A model generated the notes under the pieces. That model made no database searches. It saw nothing but the letters and a program-made list of their open reading frames with translations, and was not told the origin of the DNA. A program made the translations under genes and the position numbers. Positions 16,614-31,569 of a DNA stretch of 64,000 nt are shown here, in pieces (positions within the stretch are counted from its first letter, which is position 1; each line of letters starts with the position of its first letter). Source of the DNA: Ianthella basta (taxonomy: Eukaryota; Porifera; Demospongiae; Verongiida; Ianthellidae); the NCBI GenBank assembly GCA_964019415.1, contig OZ025875.1, positions 1 to 64,000 on the forward strand, read 5' to 3'.

Positions 16614-19309
16614 TCATATCTTGCCAAATCTTGCCAAATCTTACCATGTCATATCTTTCAATTTCTTGCCTAATCTTACTTTATCATATCTTGCCAAATC
16701 TTGCTTAATCTTACCTTGTCATATCTTGCCAAATCTTGCCGAATCTTACCTTCTCATATCTTACCAAATCTTGCCAAATCTTGCCAAATCTTACCTTGTC
16801 ATATCTTGCCTAATCTTGCCAAATCTTACCATCTCATATCTTGCCAAATCTTGCCTGATTTTTTGTTGTCATATCTTGCCATATCTTGCCAAGTCTTACC
16901 TTTAAGTTGTCATATCTTGCCAAATCTTGCCTATTCTTCCTTTTCATATCTTGCCAAATCTTCCTTAATCTTACCTTCTCATATCTTGTCAAATCTTTCC
17001 AAATCTTACCTTGACATATCTTGCCAAATCTTGCCTAATCTTACCTTGTCATATCTTGCCAAATCTTGCCTAAACTTACTTTTTCATATCTTGCCAAATC
17101 TTGCTTAATCTCACCTTGTCATATATTGCCAAATCTTGCCAAATATTACCTTGTCATATCTTGCCAAATCTTGCAAAATCTTACCTTGTCATATGTTGCC
17201 AAATCTTGACTAATCTTTCCTTGTCATATCTTGCGAAAGCTTACCTTGTCATATCTTGCCAAATCTTGCCTAATCTTACTTTTTCATATCTTGCCAAATC
17301 TTGCTTAATCTTACCTTGTCATATCTTGCCAAATCTTGCCAAACATTACCTTGTCATATCTTGCCAAATCTTGCTTAATCTTACCTTGTCATATCTTGCC
17401 AAATCTTGCCAAACTTTATCTTCTCATATCTTGCCAATTCTTGCCAAATATTACCTTATCATATCTTGCCAAATCATGCCAAATCTTACCTTCTCATATC
17501 TTGCCAAATCTTGACTAATCTTACCTTGTCATATCTTGCCAAATCTTGCCAAATACTACCTTGTCATATCTTGCCAATTCTTGCCGAATCTTACCTTGTC
17601 ATATCTTGCCAAATCTTGCCAAATATTCCCATGTCATATCTTGCCAAATCTTGAAAAAACTTATCTTGTCTTATCTTGCCAAATCTTGCCTAATCTCACC
17701 TTGTCATATCTTGCCAAATCTTGCTTAATCTTACCTTGTCATATCTTGCCAAATCTTGCCGAATCTTACCTTCTCATATCTTACCAAATATTGCCAAATC
17801 TTGCCAAATCTTACCTTGTCATATCTTGCCTAATCTTGCCAAATCTTACCATCTCATATCTTGCAAATCTTGCCTGATTTTTCGTTGTCATATCTTGCCA
17901 TATCTTGCCAAGTCTTACCTTTAAGTTGTCATATCTTGCCAAATCTTGCCTATTCTTCCTTTTCATATCTTGCCAAATCTTCCTTAATCTTACCTTCTCA
18001 TATCTTGTCAAATCTTTCCAAATCTTACCTTGACATATCTTGCCAAATCTTGCCAAATCTTACCTTGTCATATCTTGCCAAATCTTGCCTAATCTTACCT
18101 TGTCATATCTTGCCAAATCTTGCCTAATCTTACTTTTTCATATCTTGCCAAATCTTGCTTAATCTCACCTTGTCATATATTGCCAAATCTTGCCAAATAT
18201 TACCTTGTCATATCTTGCCAAATCTTGCAAAATCTTACCTTGTCATATGTTGCCAAATCTTGACTAATCTTTCCTTGTCATATCTTGCGAAAGCTTACCT
18301 TGTCATATCTTACCAAATCTTCCTTAATCTTACTTTTTCATATCTTGCCAAATCTTGCTTAATCTCACCTTGTCATATCTTGCCAAATCTTGCTTAATCT
18401 TACCTTGTCATATCTTGCCAAATCTTGCCAAACTTTATCTTCTCATATCTTGCCAAATCTTGCCAAATATTACCTTATCATATCTTGCCAAATCATGCCA
18501 AATCTTACCTTCTCATATCTTGCCAAATCTTGACTAATCTTACCTTGTCATATCTTGCCAAATCTTGCCAAATACTACCTTGTCATATCTTGCCAATTCT
18601 TGCCGAATCTTACCTTGTCATATCTTGCCAAATCTTGCCAAATATTCCCATGTCATATCTTGCCAAATCTTGAAAAAACTTATCTTGTCTTATCTTGCCA
18701 AATCTTACCTAATCTTACCTGCATATCTTGCTTAATCTTGTCAAATCTTAACTTGTCATATCTTGCCAAATCTTGCCTAATCTTACTTTTTCATATCTAG
18801 CCAAATCTTGCTTAATCTTACCATGTCATATCTTGCCAAATCTTGCCAAATCTTACCTTCAGTTGTCATATCTTGCAAAATCTTGCCTTATCTTGCCAAA
18901 TCTTGCTTAATCTTACCTTGTCATATCTTGCCAAATGTAACCAAATCTTACCTTGTCATATCTCGCCAAATCTTGCCTAATCTAGCCAAATCTTGACTAA
19001 TCCTAACTTGCCATATCTTGCCAAATCTTGCCAAATCTTACCTTGTAATATCTTGCCAAATCTTGCCAAATCTTACCTTGTCATATCTTGCCAAATCTTG
19101 ACTAATCTTACCTTGTCATATCTTGCCAAATCTTTCCAAATCTTACCTTGTCATATCTTGCCAAATCTTGCCAAATCTTACCTTGTCATATCTTGCCATA
19201 TCTTGACTAATCTTACCTTGTCATATCTTGCCAAATCTTGCTTAATCTTACCTTGTCATATCTTGCCAAATCTTGCCAAATCTTACCTTGTCATATCTTG
19301 CCAAATCTT
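16614..19309 (+). repeat. 2.68-kb satellite segment, copy 2
   Basis: Directly follows copy 1 and matches it with only a handful of differences that I could find by eye (for example near 17668, 17863, 18121, 18934 and 19000). The match ends near 19309, where copy 1 continues with CTTGCCAAAT and copy 2 with CTTGCTTAAT. It is a recent tandem duplication or an assembly duplication. Confidence 0.9.
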
Positions 19310-19779
19310 GCTTAATCTTACCTTGTCATATCTTGCTAAATCTTGCCAAATCTTATCTTGTCATATCTTGCCATATCTTGACTAATCTTACCTTGTCATA
19401 TCTTGCCAAATCTTTCCAAATTTTACCTTGTCATATCTTGCCATATCTTGACTAATCTTACCTTGTCATATCTTGCCAAATCTTGCTTAATCTTACCTTG
19501 TCATATCTTGCCAAGTCTTGCCAAATCTTACCTTGTCATATCTTGCCAAATCTGGACTAATCTTACCTTGTCATATCTTGCCAAATCTTGCCAAATACTT
19601 CCTTGTCATATCTTGCCAATTCTTGCCGAATCTTACCTTGTCATATCTTGCCAAATCTTGCCAAATATTCCCTTGTCATATCTTGCCAAATCTTTCCATA
19701 ACTTATCTTGTCATATCTTGCCAAATCTTGCCTAATCTTACCTTCATATCTTGCTTAATCTTGCCAAATCTTAACTTGT

Positions 19780-22700
19780 CATATCTTGCCAAATCTTGCC
19801 TAATCTTACTTTTTCCTATCTAGCCAAATCTTGCTTAATCTTACCATATCATATCTTGCCAAAACTTGCCAAATCTTACCTTCAGTTGTCATATCTTGCA
19901 AAATCTTGCCTTATCTTACTTTTCATATCTTGCCAAATCTTGCTTAATCTTACCTTGTCATATCTTGCCAAATCTTACCAAATCTTACCTTGTCATATCT
20001 CACCAAATCTTGCCTAATCTTGCCAAATCTTGACTAATCTTACCTTGCCATATCTTGCCAAATCTTGCCAAATCTTACCTTGTCATATCTTGCCAAATCT
20101 TGCCAAATCTTGCCAAATCTTACCTTGTCATATCTTGCCTAATCTTGCCAAATCTTAACGTGTCATATCTTACCAAATCTTGCCTGATCTTACCTTGACA
20201 TATCTTGCCAAATCTTGCTTATTCTTACTTTTTCTTATCTTGCCAAATCTTGACTAATCTTACCTTGTCATATCTCGCCAAATCTTGCCAAATCTTACCT
20301 TGTCATATCTTGCCAAATCTTGCCTAATCTCACCTTGACATATCTTGCCAAATCTTGCCAAAACTTACCCTGTCATATCTTGCCAAATCTTGCCAAATCT
20401 TACCATGTCATATCTTTCAAAATCTTGCCTAATCTTACTTTTTCATATCTTGCCAAATCTTGCTTAATCTTACCTTGTCATATCTTGCCAAATCTTGCCG
20501 AATCTTACCTTGTCATATCTTACCAAATCTTGCCAAATCTTGCCAAATCTTACCTTGTCATATCTTGCCTAATCTTGCCAAAACTTACCATCTCATATCT
20601 TGCCAAATCTTGCCTGATTTTTCGTTGTCATATCTTGCCATATCTTGCCAAGTCTTACCTTTAAGTTGTCATATCTTGCCAAATCTTGCCTATTCTTCCT
20701 TTTCATATCTTGCCAAATCTTCCTTAATCTTACCTTCTCATATCTTGCCAAATCTTTCCAAATCTTACCTTGACATATCTTGCCAAATCTTGCCAAATCT
20801 TACCTTGTCATATCTTGCCAAATCTTGCCTAATCTTACTTTGTCATATCTTGCCAAATCTTGCCTAATCTTACTTTTTCATATCTTGCCAAATCATGCTT
20901 AATCTCACCTTGTCATATATTGCCAAATCTAGCCAAATATTACCTTGTCATATCTTGTCATATCTTGCCAAATCTTGCAAAATCTTACCTTCTCATATCT
21001 TGCCAAATCTTGACTAATCTTTCCTTGTCATATCTTGCGAAAGCTTATCTTGTCATATCTTACCAAATCTTCCTTAATCTTACTTTTTCATATCTTGCCA
21101 AATCTTGCTTAATCTCACCTTGTCATATCTTGCCAAATCTTGCCAAACATTACCTTGTCATATCTTGCCAAATCTTGCTTAATCTCACCTTGTCATATCT
21201 TGCCAAATCTTGCCAAATATTACCTTATCATATCTTGCCAAATCATGCCAAATCTTACCTTCTCATATCTTGCCAAATCTTGACTAATCTTACCTTGTCA
21301 TATCTTGCCAAATCTTGCCAAATACTACCTTGTCATATCTTGCCAATTCTTGCCGAATCTTACCTTGTCATATCTTGCCAAATCTTGCCAAATATTCTCA
21401 TGTCATATCTTGCCAAATCTTGAAAAAACTTATCTTGTCTTATCTTGCCAAATCTTACCTAATCTTACCTTCATATCTTGCTTAATCTTGTCAAATCTTA
21501 ACTTGTCATATCTTGCCAAATCTTGCCTAATCTTATTTTTTCATATCTAGCCAAATCTTACTTAATCTTACCATGTCATATCTTGCCAAATCTTGCCAAA
21601 TCTTACCTTCAGTTGTCACATCTTGCAAAATCTTGCCTTATCTTGCCAAATCTTGCTTAATCTTACCTTGTCATATCTTGCCAAATCTAACCAAATCTTA
21701 CCTTGTCATATCTCGCCAAATCTTGCCTAATCTTGCCAAATCTTATCTTGTCATATCTTACCAAATCTTGCTTAATCTTACCTTGTCATATCTTGCCAAG
21801 TCTTGCCAAATCTTACCTTGTCATATCTTGCCAAATCTTGCCAAATGTTACCTTCTCATATCTTGCCAAATCTTGACTAATCTTACCTTGTCATATCTTG
21901 CCAAATCTTGCCAAATACTACCTTGTCATATCTTGCCAATTCTTGCCGAATCTTACTTTGTCATATCTTGCCAAATCTTGCCAAATATTCCCTTGTCATA
22001 TCTTGCCAAATCTTGCCAAAACTTATCTTGTCATATCTTGCCAAATCTTGCCTAATCTTACCTTCATATCTTACCAAATTTTGCCTAAACTTACCTTTTC
22101 ATATCTTGCCTAATCTTGCTTAATCTTACCTTGTCATATCTTGCCAAATCTTACCAAATATTACCTTGTCATATCTTACCAAATCTTGCCTAATCTTACC
22201 AAATCTTGCCTAATCTTACCTTCATATCTTGCTTAATCTTGCCAAATCTTAACTTGTCATATCTTGCCAAATCTTGCCTAATCTTACTTTTTCATATCTA
22301 GCCAAATCTTGACTAATCTTACCTTGTCATATCTCGCCAAATCTTGCCAAATCTTACCTTGTCATATCTTGCCAAATCTTGCCTAATCTTACCTTGTCAT
22401 ATCTTGCCAAATCTTGCCAAATCTTACCCTGTCATATCTTGCCAAATCTTGCCAAATCTTACCATGTCAAATCTTGCCAAATCTTGCCTAATCTTACTTT
22501 TTCATATCTTGCCAAATCTTACTTAATCTTACCCTGTCATTTCTTACCAAATTTTGCTTAATTTTACCTTCATATCTTGCCAAATCTTGCCAAATCTTAT
22601 CTTGTCATATCTTGCCAAATATTACCTTGTCATATCTTGCCAAATTTTGCCAAATCTTACCTTGTCATATCTTTCCAAATCTTGCCTAATCTTACCTTGT

Positions 22701-25700
22701 CATATTTTGCCAAATCTTGCCGAACCTTACCTTGTCATATCATACCAAATCTTGCCAAATCTTGCCAAATCTTACCTTGTCATATCTTGCCTAATCTTGC
22801 CAAATCTTACCTTCTCATCTCTAACCAAATCTTGCCTGAACTTACCTTGTCGTATCTTGCCAAATCTTGCCAAGTCTTACCTTTAAGTTGTCATATCTTG
22901 CCAAATCTTGCCTATTCTTCCTTTTCATATCTTGCCAAATCTTGCTTAATCTTACCTTCTCATATCTTGCCAAATCTTGCCAAATCTTGCCTTGTCATAT
23001 CTTGCCAAATCTTGCTTAATCTTACCTTGTCATATCTTGCCAAATCTTGCCTCATCTTACCTTGTCATATCTTGCCAAATCTTGCCTAATCTTACTTTTT
23101 CAAATCTTGCCAAATCTTGCTTAATCTCACCTTGTCATATATTGCCAAATCTTGCCAAATACTACCTTGTCACATCTTGCCAAATCTAGCCAAATTTTAC
23201 CTTGTCATATCTTGCCAAATCTTGACTAATCTTATCTTGTCTTATCTTGCCAAAGCTTACCTTGTCATATCTTACCAAATCTTGCCTAATCTTACCTTGT
23301 CATATCTTACCAAATCTTGCTTAATCTTACCTTATCATATCTTACCAAATCTTATCTTGTCATATCTTACCAAATCTTGCCAAATATTACCTTGTCATAT
23401 CTTGCCAAATCTTGCCAAATCTTACCTTGGCAAATCTTACCAAATCTTGCCTAATCTTACCTTGTCATATCTTGCCTAATCTTGCCAAATCTTAACTTTC
23501 ATATCTTGCCAAATCATGCCGAATCTTACTTTCTCATATCTTGCCAAATCTTGCCAAATCTTGCCAAATCTTACCTTGTCATATCTTGCCTAATCTTGCC
23601 AAATCTTACCTTGTCATATCTTGCCAAATCTTGCCTGATCTTACCTTGTCATATCTTGCCAAATCTTGCTTAATCTTACTTTTTCATATCTTGCAAAATC
23701 TTGACTAATCTTACCTTGTCATATCTCGCCAAATCTTGCCAAATCTTACCCTGTCATATCTTGCCAAATCTTGCCTAATCTCACCTTGTCATATCTTGCC
23801 AAATCTTGCCAAATCTTACCCTGTCATATCTTGCCAAATCTTGCCAAATCTTACCATGTCATATCTTGCCAAATCTTACCAAATCTTACCTTATCATATC
23901 TTGCCAAATCTTGCTTAATCTTACCTTGTCATATCTTGCTAAATCTTGCCAAATCTTACCTTGCCATAAATTGCCAAATCTTGCCAAATCTTACCTTGTC
24001 ATATCTTGCCTAATCTTGCCAAATCTTACCATGTCATATCTTGCCAAATCTTACCAAATCTTACCTTATCATATCTTGCCAAATCTTGCTTAATCTTACC
24101 TTGTCATATCTTGCTAAATCTTGCCAAATCTTACCTTGTCATAAATTGCTAAATCTTGCCAAATCTTACCTTGTCATATCTAACCAAATCTTGCCTGAAC
24201 TTACCTTGTCATATCTTGCCAAATCTTGCAAAGTCTTACCTTTAAGTTGTCATAACTTGCCAAATCTTGCCTATTCTTTTTTTTCATATTTTGCCAAATC
24301 TTGCTTAATCTTACCTTCTCATATCTTGCCAAATCTTGCCAAATCTTAACTTGTCATATCTTGCCAAATCTTGCCAAATCTTATCTTGTTATATCTTGCC
24401 AAATCTTGCCTAATCTTACCTTGTCATATCTTGCCAAATCTTGCCTAATAATACTTTTTATATCTTGCCAAATCTTGCTTGATCTCACCTTGTCAGATAT
24501 TGCCAAATCTTGCCAAATATTACCTTGTCATATCTTGCCAAATCTTGCCAAATTTTACCTTGTCATATCTTGCCAAATCTTGACTAATCTTACCTTGTCA
24601 TATCTTGCCAAAGCTTAACTTGTCATATCTTACCAAATCTTGCCTAAACTTACCTTGTCATATCTTACCAAATCTTGCTTAATCTTACCTTATCATATCT
24701 TGCCAAATCTTGCCAAATCTTATCTTGTCATATCTTGCCAAATCTTGCCAAATATTACCTTGTCATATCTTGCCAAATCTTGCCAAATCTTACCTTGGCA
24801 TATCTTACCAAATCTTGCCTAATCTTACCTTGTCATATCTTGCCTAATCTTGCCAAATCTTACCTTGTCATATCTTGCCAAATCTTGCCGAATTTTACCT
24901 TGTCATTTCTTGCCAAATTTTGCCAAATCTTGCCAAATCTTACCTTCTCATATCTTGCCTAATCTTGCCAAATCTTAACTTTCATATCTAACCAAATCTT
25001 GCCTGATCTTTCCTTGACATATCTTGCCAAATCTTGCTTATTCTTACTTTTTTATATCTTGCCAAATCTTGACTAATCTTACCTTGTCATATCTCGCCAA
25101 ATCTTGCCAAATCTTACCTTGTCATATCTTGCCAAATCTTGCCTAGTCTCACCATGTCATATCTTGCCAAATCTTGCCAAAACATACCCTGTCATATCTT
25201 GCCAAATCTTGCCAAATATTACGATGTCATATCTTGCAAAATCTTGCCTAATCTTACTTTTTCATATCTTGCCAAATCCATCTTAATCTTACCTTGTCAT
25301 ATCTTGCCAAATCTCGCCGAATCGTACCTTGTCATATCTTACCAAATCTTGCCAAATCTTACCATCTCATATCTTGCCAAATCTTGCCTGATTTTTCGTA
25401 GTTATATCTTGCCATATCTTGCCAAGTCTTACCTTTAAGTTGTCATATCTTGCCAAATCTTGCCTATTCTTCCTTTTCATATCTTGCCAAATCTTCCTTA
25501 ATCTTACCTTCTCATATCTTGCCAAATCTTTCCAAATCTTACCTTGACATATCTTGCCAAATCTTGCCAAATCTTACCTTGTCATATCTTGCCAAATCTT
25601 GCCTAATCTTACCTTGTCATATCTTGCCAAATCTTGCTTAATCTCACCTTGTCATATATTTCCAAATCTTGCCAAATATTACCTTGTCATATCTTGCCAA

Positions 25701-28170
25701 ATCTTGCCAAATCTTACCTTCTCATATCTTGCCAAATCTTGACTAATCTTTCCTTGTCATATCTTGCGAAAGCTTATCTTGTCATATCTTACCAAATCTT
25801 CCTTAATCTTACTTTTTCATATCTTGCCAAATCTTGCTTAATCTCACCTTGTCATATCTTGCCAAATCTTGCCAAGCATTACCTTGTCATATCTTGCCAA
25901 ATCTTGCTTAATCTTACCTTGTCATATCTTGCCAAATCTTGCCAAACTTTATCTTCTCATATCTTGCCAAATCTTGCCAAATATTACCTTATCATATCTT
26001 GCCAAATCATGCCAAATCTTACCTTCTCATATCTTGCCAAATCTTGACTAATCTTACCTTGTCATATCTTGCCAAATCTTGCCAAATACTACCTTGTCAT
26101 ATCTTGCCAATTCTTGCCGAATCTTACCTTGTCATATCTTGTCAAATCTTGCCAAATATTCCCGTGTCATATCTTGCCAAATCTTGAAAAAAATTATCTT
26201 GTCATATCTTGCCAAATCTTGCCTAATCTTACCTTCATATCTTGCTTAATCTTGTCAAATCTTAACTTGTCATATCTTGCCAAATCTTGCCTAATCTTAC
26301 TTTTTCATATCTAGCCAAATTTTGCTTAATCTTACCATGTCATATCTTGCCAAATCTTGCCAGATCTTACCTTCAGTTGTCATATCTTGCAAAATCTTGC
26401 CTTATCTTGCCAAATCTTGCTTAATCTTACCTTGGCATATCTTGCCAAATCTAACCAAATCTTACCTTGTCATATCTCGCCAATTCTTGCCTAATCTTGC
26501 CAATTCTTGACTAATCTTCACTTGCCATATCTTGCCAAATCTTGCCAAATCTTACCTTGTAATATCTTGCCAAATCTTGCCAAATCTTACCTTGTCATAT
26601 CTTGCCAAATCTTGACTAATCTTACCTTGTCATATCTTGCCAAATCTTGCCAAATCTTACCTTGTCATATCTTGCCAAATCTTGCCAAATCTTACCTTGT
26701 CATATCTTGCCATATCTTGACTAATCTTACCTTGTCATATCTTGCCAAATCTTGCCAAATCTTACCTTGTCATATCTTGCCAAATCTTGCCAAATCTTAT
26801 CTTGTCATATCTTACCAAATCTTGCTTAATCTTACCTTGTCATATCTTGCCAAATCTTGCCAAATCTTACCTTGTCATATCTTGCCAAATCTTGCCAAAT
26901 CTTACCTTCTCATATCTTGCCAAATCTTGACTAATCTTACCTTGTCATATCTTGCCAAATCTTGCCAAATACTACCTTGTCATATCTTGCTAATTCTTGC
27001 CGAATCTTACTTTGTCATATCTTGCCAAATCTTGCCAAATATTCCCTTATCATATCTTGCCAAATCTTGCCAAAACTTATCTTGTCATATCTTGCCAAAT
27101 CCTGCCTAATCTTACCTTCATATCTTGCTTAATCTTGCCAAATCTTAACTTGTCATATCTTGCCAAATCTTGCCTAATCTTACTTTTTCATATCTAGCCA
27201 AATCTTGCTAAATCTTACCATGTCATATCTTGCCAAAACTTGCCAAATCTTACCTTCAGTTGTCATATCTTGCAAAATCTTGCCTTATCTTACTTTTCAT
27301 ATCTTGCCAAATCTTGCTTAATCTTACCTTGTCATATCTTGCCAAATCTTGCCAAATCTTACCTTGTCATATCTCACCAAATCTTGCCTAATCTTGCCAA
27401 ATCTTGACTAATCTTACCTTGTCATATCTTGCCAAATCTTGCCAAATCTTACCTTGTCATATCTTGCCATATCTTGACTAATCTTACCTTGTCATATCTT
27501 GCCAAATCTTGCCAAATCTTACCTTGTCATATCTTGCCAAATCTTGCCAAATCTTATCTTGTCATATCTTACCAAATCTTGCTTAATCTTACCTTGTCAT
27601 ATCTTGCCAAATCTTGCCAAATCTTACCTTGTCATATCTTGCCAAATCTTACCTTCTCATATCTTGCCAAATCTTGACTAATCTTACCTTGTCATATCTT
27701 GCCAAATCTTACCAAATACTACCTTGTCATATCTTGCCAATTCTTGCCGAATCTTACTTTGTCATATCTTGCCAAATCTTGCCAAATATTCCCTTGTCAT
27801 ATCTTGCCAAATCTTGCCAAAACTTATCTTGTCATATCTTGCCAAATCTTGCCTAATCTTACCTTCATATCTTGCTTAATCTTGCCAAATTTTAACTTGT
27901 CATATCTTGCCAAATCTTGCCTAATCTTACTTTTTCATATCTAGCCAAATCTTGCTTAATCTTACCATGTCATATCTTGCCAAAACTTGCCAAATCTTAC
28001 CTTCAGTTGTCATATCTTGCAAAATCTTGCCTTATCTTACTTTTCATATCTTGCCAAATCTTGCTTAATCTTACCTTGTCATATCTTGCCAAATCTTGCC
28101 AAATTTTACCTTGTCATATCTCACCAAATCTTGCCTAATCTTGCCAAATCTTGACTAATCTTACCTTGCC
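19780..28170 (+). repeat. Older ~1-kb higher-order satellite zone
   Basis: The variant series of the 2.68-kb segments returns in diverged form around 20320-21720 and 25100-26510. The TTCAGTTGTCATATCTTGCA marker and the CTTACTTTTTCATATCTAGCC monomer recur at about 19870, 21610, 26372, 27255 and 28003. Two adjacent copies of about 750 bp (26700-27430 and 27457-28170) are the most similar pair. The zone shares one ancestral higher-order unit but has been shuffled. Confidence 0.75.
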
Positions 28171-28599
28171 ATATCTTGCCAAATCTTGCCAAATCTTACC
28201 TTGTCATATCTTGCCAAATCTTGCCAAATCTTATCTTGCCATATCTTGCCAAATCTTGCCAAATACTAACTTGTCATATCTTGCCAAATCATGCCAAATC
28301 TTACCTTGTCATATCGTTCCAAATCTTGCCTAATCTTACCTTATCATATCTTGCAAAATCTTACCGAATCTTACCTTGTTATATGTTACCAAATCTTGCC
28401 AAGTCTTACCTTGTCATATCTTGCCTAATCTTGCCAAATCTTACTTGGTTATATCTTGCCAAATCTTGCCTGATCTTACCTTATCATATCTTGCCAAATC
28501 TTGTCAACTCTTACCTTGAAGTTGTCATATCATGCCAAATCTTGCCTATTCTTCCTTTTCGTATCTTGCCAAATCTTGCTTAATCATACCTTCTCATAT

Positions 28600-31480
28600 C
28601 TTCCAAATCTTGCCAAATCTTACCATGTCATATCTTGCCAAATCTTCCGAATCTAACCTTGTCATATCTTACCAAATCATGCTTAATCTTACCTTGTCAT
28701 ATCTTGCCAAATCTTGCCAAATCTTATCTTGTCATATCTTGCCAAATTTTGCCAAATATTACCTTGTCATATCTTGCCAAATCTTGTCAAATCTTACCTT
28801 GGCATATCTTACCAAATCTAGCCTAATCTTACCTTGTCATATCTTGCCAAATCTTGCGAAATCTTACCTTTCATATCTTGCCAAATCTTGCCGAATCTTA
28901 CCTTGTCATATCTTACTAAATTTTGCGAAATCTTGCCAAATCTTACCTTGTCATATCTTGCCTAATCTAGCCAAATCTTACCTTGTCATATCTTGCCAAA
29001 TGTTGCCTGATCTTACCTTGGCATATCTTGCCAAATCTTGCTTATTCTTATTTTTTCATATCTTGCCAAATCTTGACTAATCATACCTTGTCATATCTTG
29101 CCAAATCTTGCCAAATCTTACCTTATCATCTCTTGCCAAATCTTGCCTAATCTTACCTTGTCATATCTTGCCTAATCTTGCCAAATCTTACCCTGTCAAA
29201 TCTTGCCAAATCTTGCCAAATCTTACCATGTCATATATTGCCAAATCTTGCCTAATCTTACTTTTTCATTTCTTGCCAAATCTTACTTAATCTTACCTTG
29301 TTATATCTTGCCAAATCTTGCCAAATCTTACCTTGTCATATCTTGCCAAATCTTTCCAATTCTTACCCTTTCATATCTTACCAAATCTTGCTTAATTTTA
29401 CCTTCATATCTTGCCAAATCTTGCCAAATCTTATCCTGTCATATCTTGCCAAATCTTGCCAAATATTACCTTGTCATATCTTGCCAAATCTTGCCAAATC
29501 TTACCTTGTCATATCTTCCTAAATGTTGCCTAATCTTACCTTGTCATATCTTGCCAAATCTTGCCAAATATTACCTTGTCATATCTTACCAAATCTTGCC
29601 AAATCTTGCCAAATCTTACCTTGTCATATCTTGCCTAATCTTGACATATCTTACCTTCTCAAATCTTGCTAAATGTTGCCTAATCTTACTTTGTCATATC
29701 TTGCCAAATCTTGCCGAATCTTACCTTGTCATATCTTACCAAATCTTGCCAAATCTTGCCGAATCTTACCTTGTCATATCTTACCAGATCTTGCCAAATC
29801 TTGCCAAATCTTATCCTGTCATATCTTGCCTCATCTTGCCAAATATTACCTTGTCATATCTTGCCAAATCTTGCCGAATCTTAACTTGTCATATCTTACT
29901 AAATTTTGCCAAAGCATGCCAAATCTTACCTTGTCATATCTTGCCTAATCTTGCCAAATCTTACCTTGTCATATCTTGCCAAATGTTGCCTTATCTTACC
30001 TTGTCATATCTTGCCAAATCTTGCTTATTCTTACTTTTTCATATCTTGCCAAATCTTGACTAATCATACCTTGTCATATCTCGCCAAATCTTGCCAAAAA
30101 TTACCTTATCATATCTTGCAAAATCTTGCCTAATCTTACCTTGTCATATCTTGCCAAATCTTGCCAAATCTTACCCTGTCAAATCTTGCCAAATCTTGCC
30201 AAATCTTACCATGTCATATCTTGCCAAATCTTGCCTAATCTTACTTTTTCATATCTTGCCAAATCTTACTTCATCTTACCTTGTTATACCTTGCCAAATC
30301 TTGCCAAATCTTACCTTGTCATATCTTGCCAAATCTTTCTAATTCTTACCTTCTCATATCATACCAAATCTTGCTTAATTTTACCTTCATATCTTGCCAA
30401 ATCTTGCCAAATCTTATCCTGTCATATCTTGCCAAATCTTGCCAAATATTACCTTGTCATATCTTGCCAAATCTTGCCAAATCTTACCTTGTCATATCTT
30501 ACTAAATTTTGCCAAATCTTGCCAAATCTTACCTTGTCATATCTTGCCAAATGTTGCCTGATCTTGCCTTGTCATATCTTGCCAAATCTTGCTTATTCTT
30601 ACTTTTTCATATCTTGCCAAATCTTGACTAATCATACTATGTCATATCTCGCCAAATCTTGCCAAATCTCACCTTAACATATCTTGCCAAATCTTGCCTA
30701 ATCTTACCTTGTCATATCTTGCCAAATCTTGCCAAATCTTACCCTGTCAAATCTTGCCAAATCTTGCCAAATCTTACCATGTCATATCTTGCCAAATCTT
30801 GCCTAATCTTACTTTTTCATATCTTGCCAAATCTTACTTAATCTTACCTTGTTATATCTTGCCAAATCTTGCCAAATCTTACCTTGTCATATCTTGCCAA
30901 ATCTTTCCAATTCTTGCCTTCTCATATCTTACCAAATCTTGCTTAATTTTACCTTCATATCTTGCCAAATCTTGCCAAATCTTATCCTGTCATATCTTGC
31001 CAAATCTTGCCAAATATTACCTTGTCACATCTTGCCAAATCTTGCCAAATCTTACCTTGTCATATCTTGCTAAATGTTGCCTAATCTTACCTTGTCATAT
31101 CTTGCCGAATCTTGCCGAATCTTACCTTGTCATATCTTACCAAATCTTGCCAAATCTTGCCAAATCTTACCTTGTCATATCTTGCCTAATCTTGCCATAT
31201 CTTACCTTCTCATATCTTGCCAAATCTTGCCTGATCTTACCTTGTCATATCTTGCCAAATCTTGCCAAGTCTTACCTTTAAGTTGTTATATCTTGCCAAA
31301 TCTTGCCTATTCTTCCTTTTCATATCTTGCCAAATCTTACTTAATCCTACTTTCTCATAACTTGCCAAATCTTGCCAAATCTTACCTTGTCATATCTTGC
31401 CAAATCTTGCCAAATCTTACCTTGTCATATCTTGCCAAATCTTGCCTAATCTTACCTTGTCATAACTTGCCAAATCTTGC
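28600..31480 (+). repeat. Satellite zone shared with 6.3-7.5 kb
   Basis: The series containing CTTACCTTCATATC, then CTTATCCTGTCATATC, then the CTTGCTAAATG or CCTAAATG monomers recurs three times here (starts near 29200, 30130 and 30700) and once at the left end of the array (about 6600-7150). So distant parts of the array exchange or were copied from the same source. Copies are diverged by a few percent by eye. Confidence 0.7.
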
Positions 31481-31569
31481 CTAATCTTACTTTTTCATAT
31501 CTTGCCAAATCTTGCTTAATCTCACCTTGTCATATATTGCCAAATCTTGCCAAATATTACCTTGTCATA

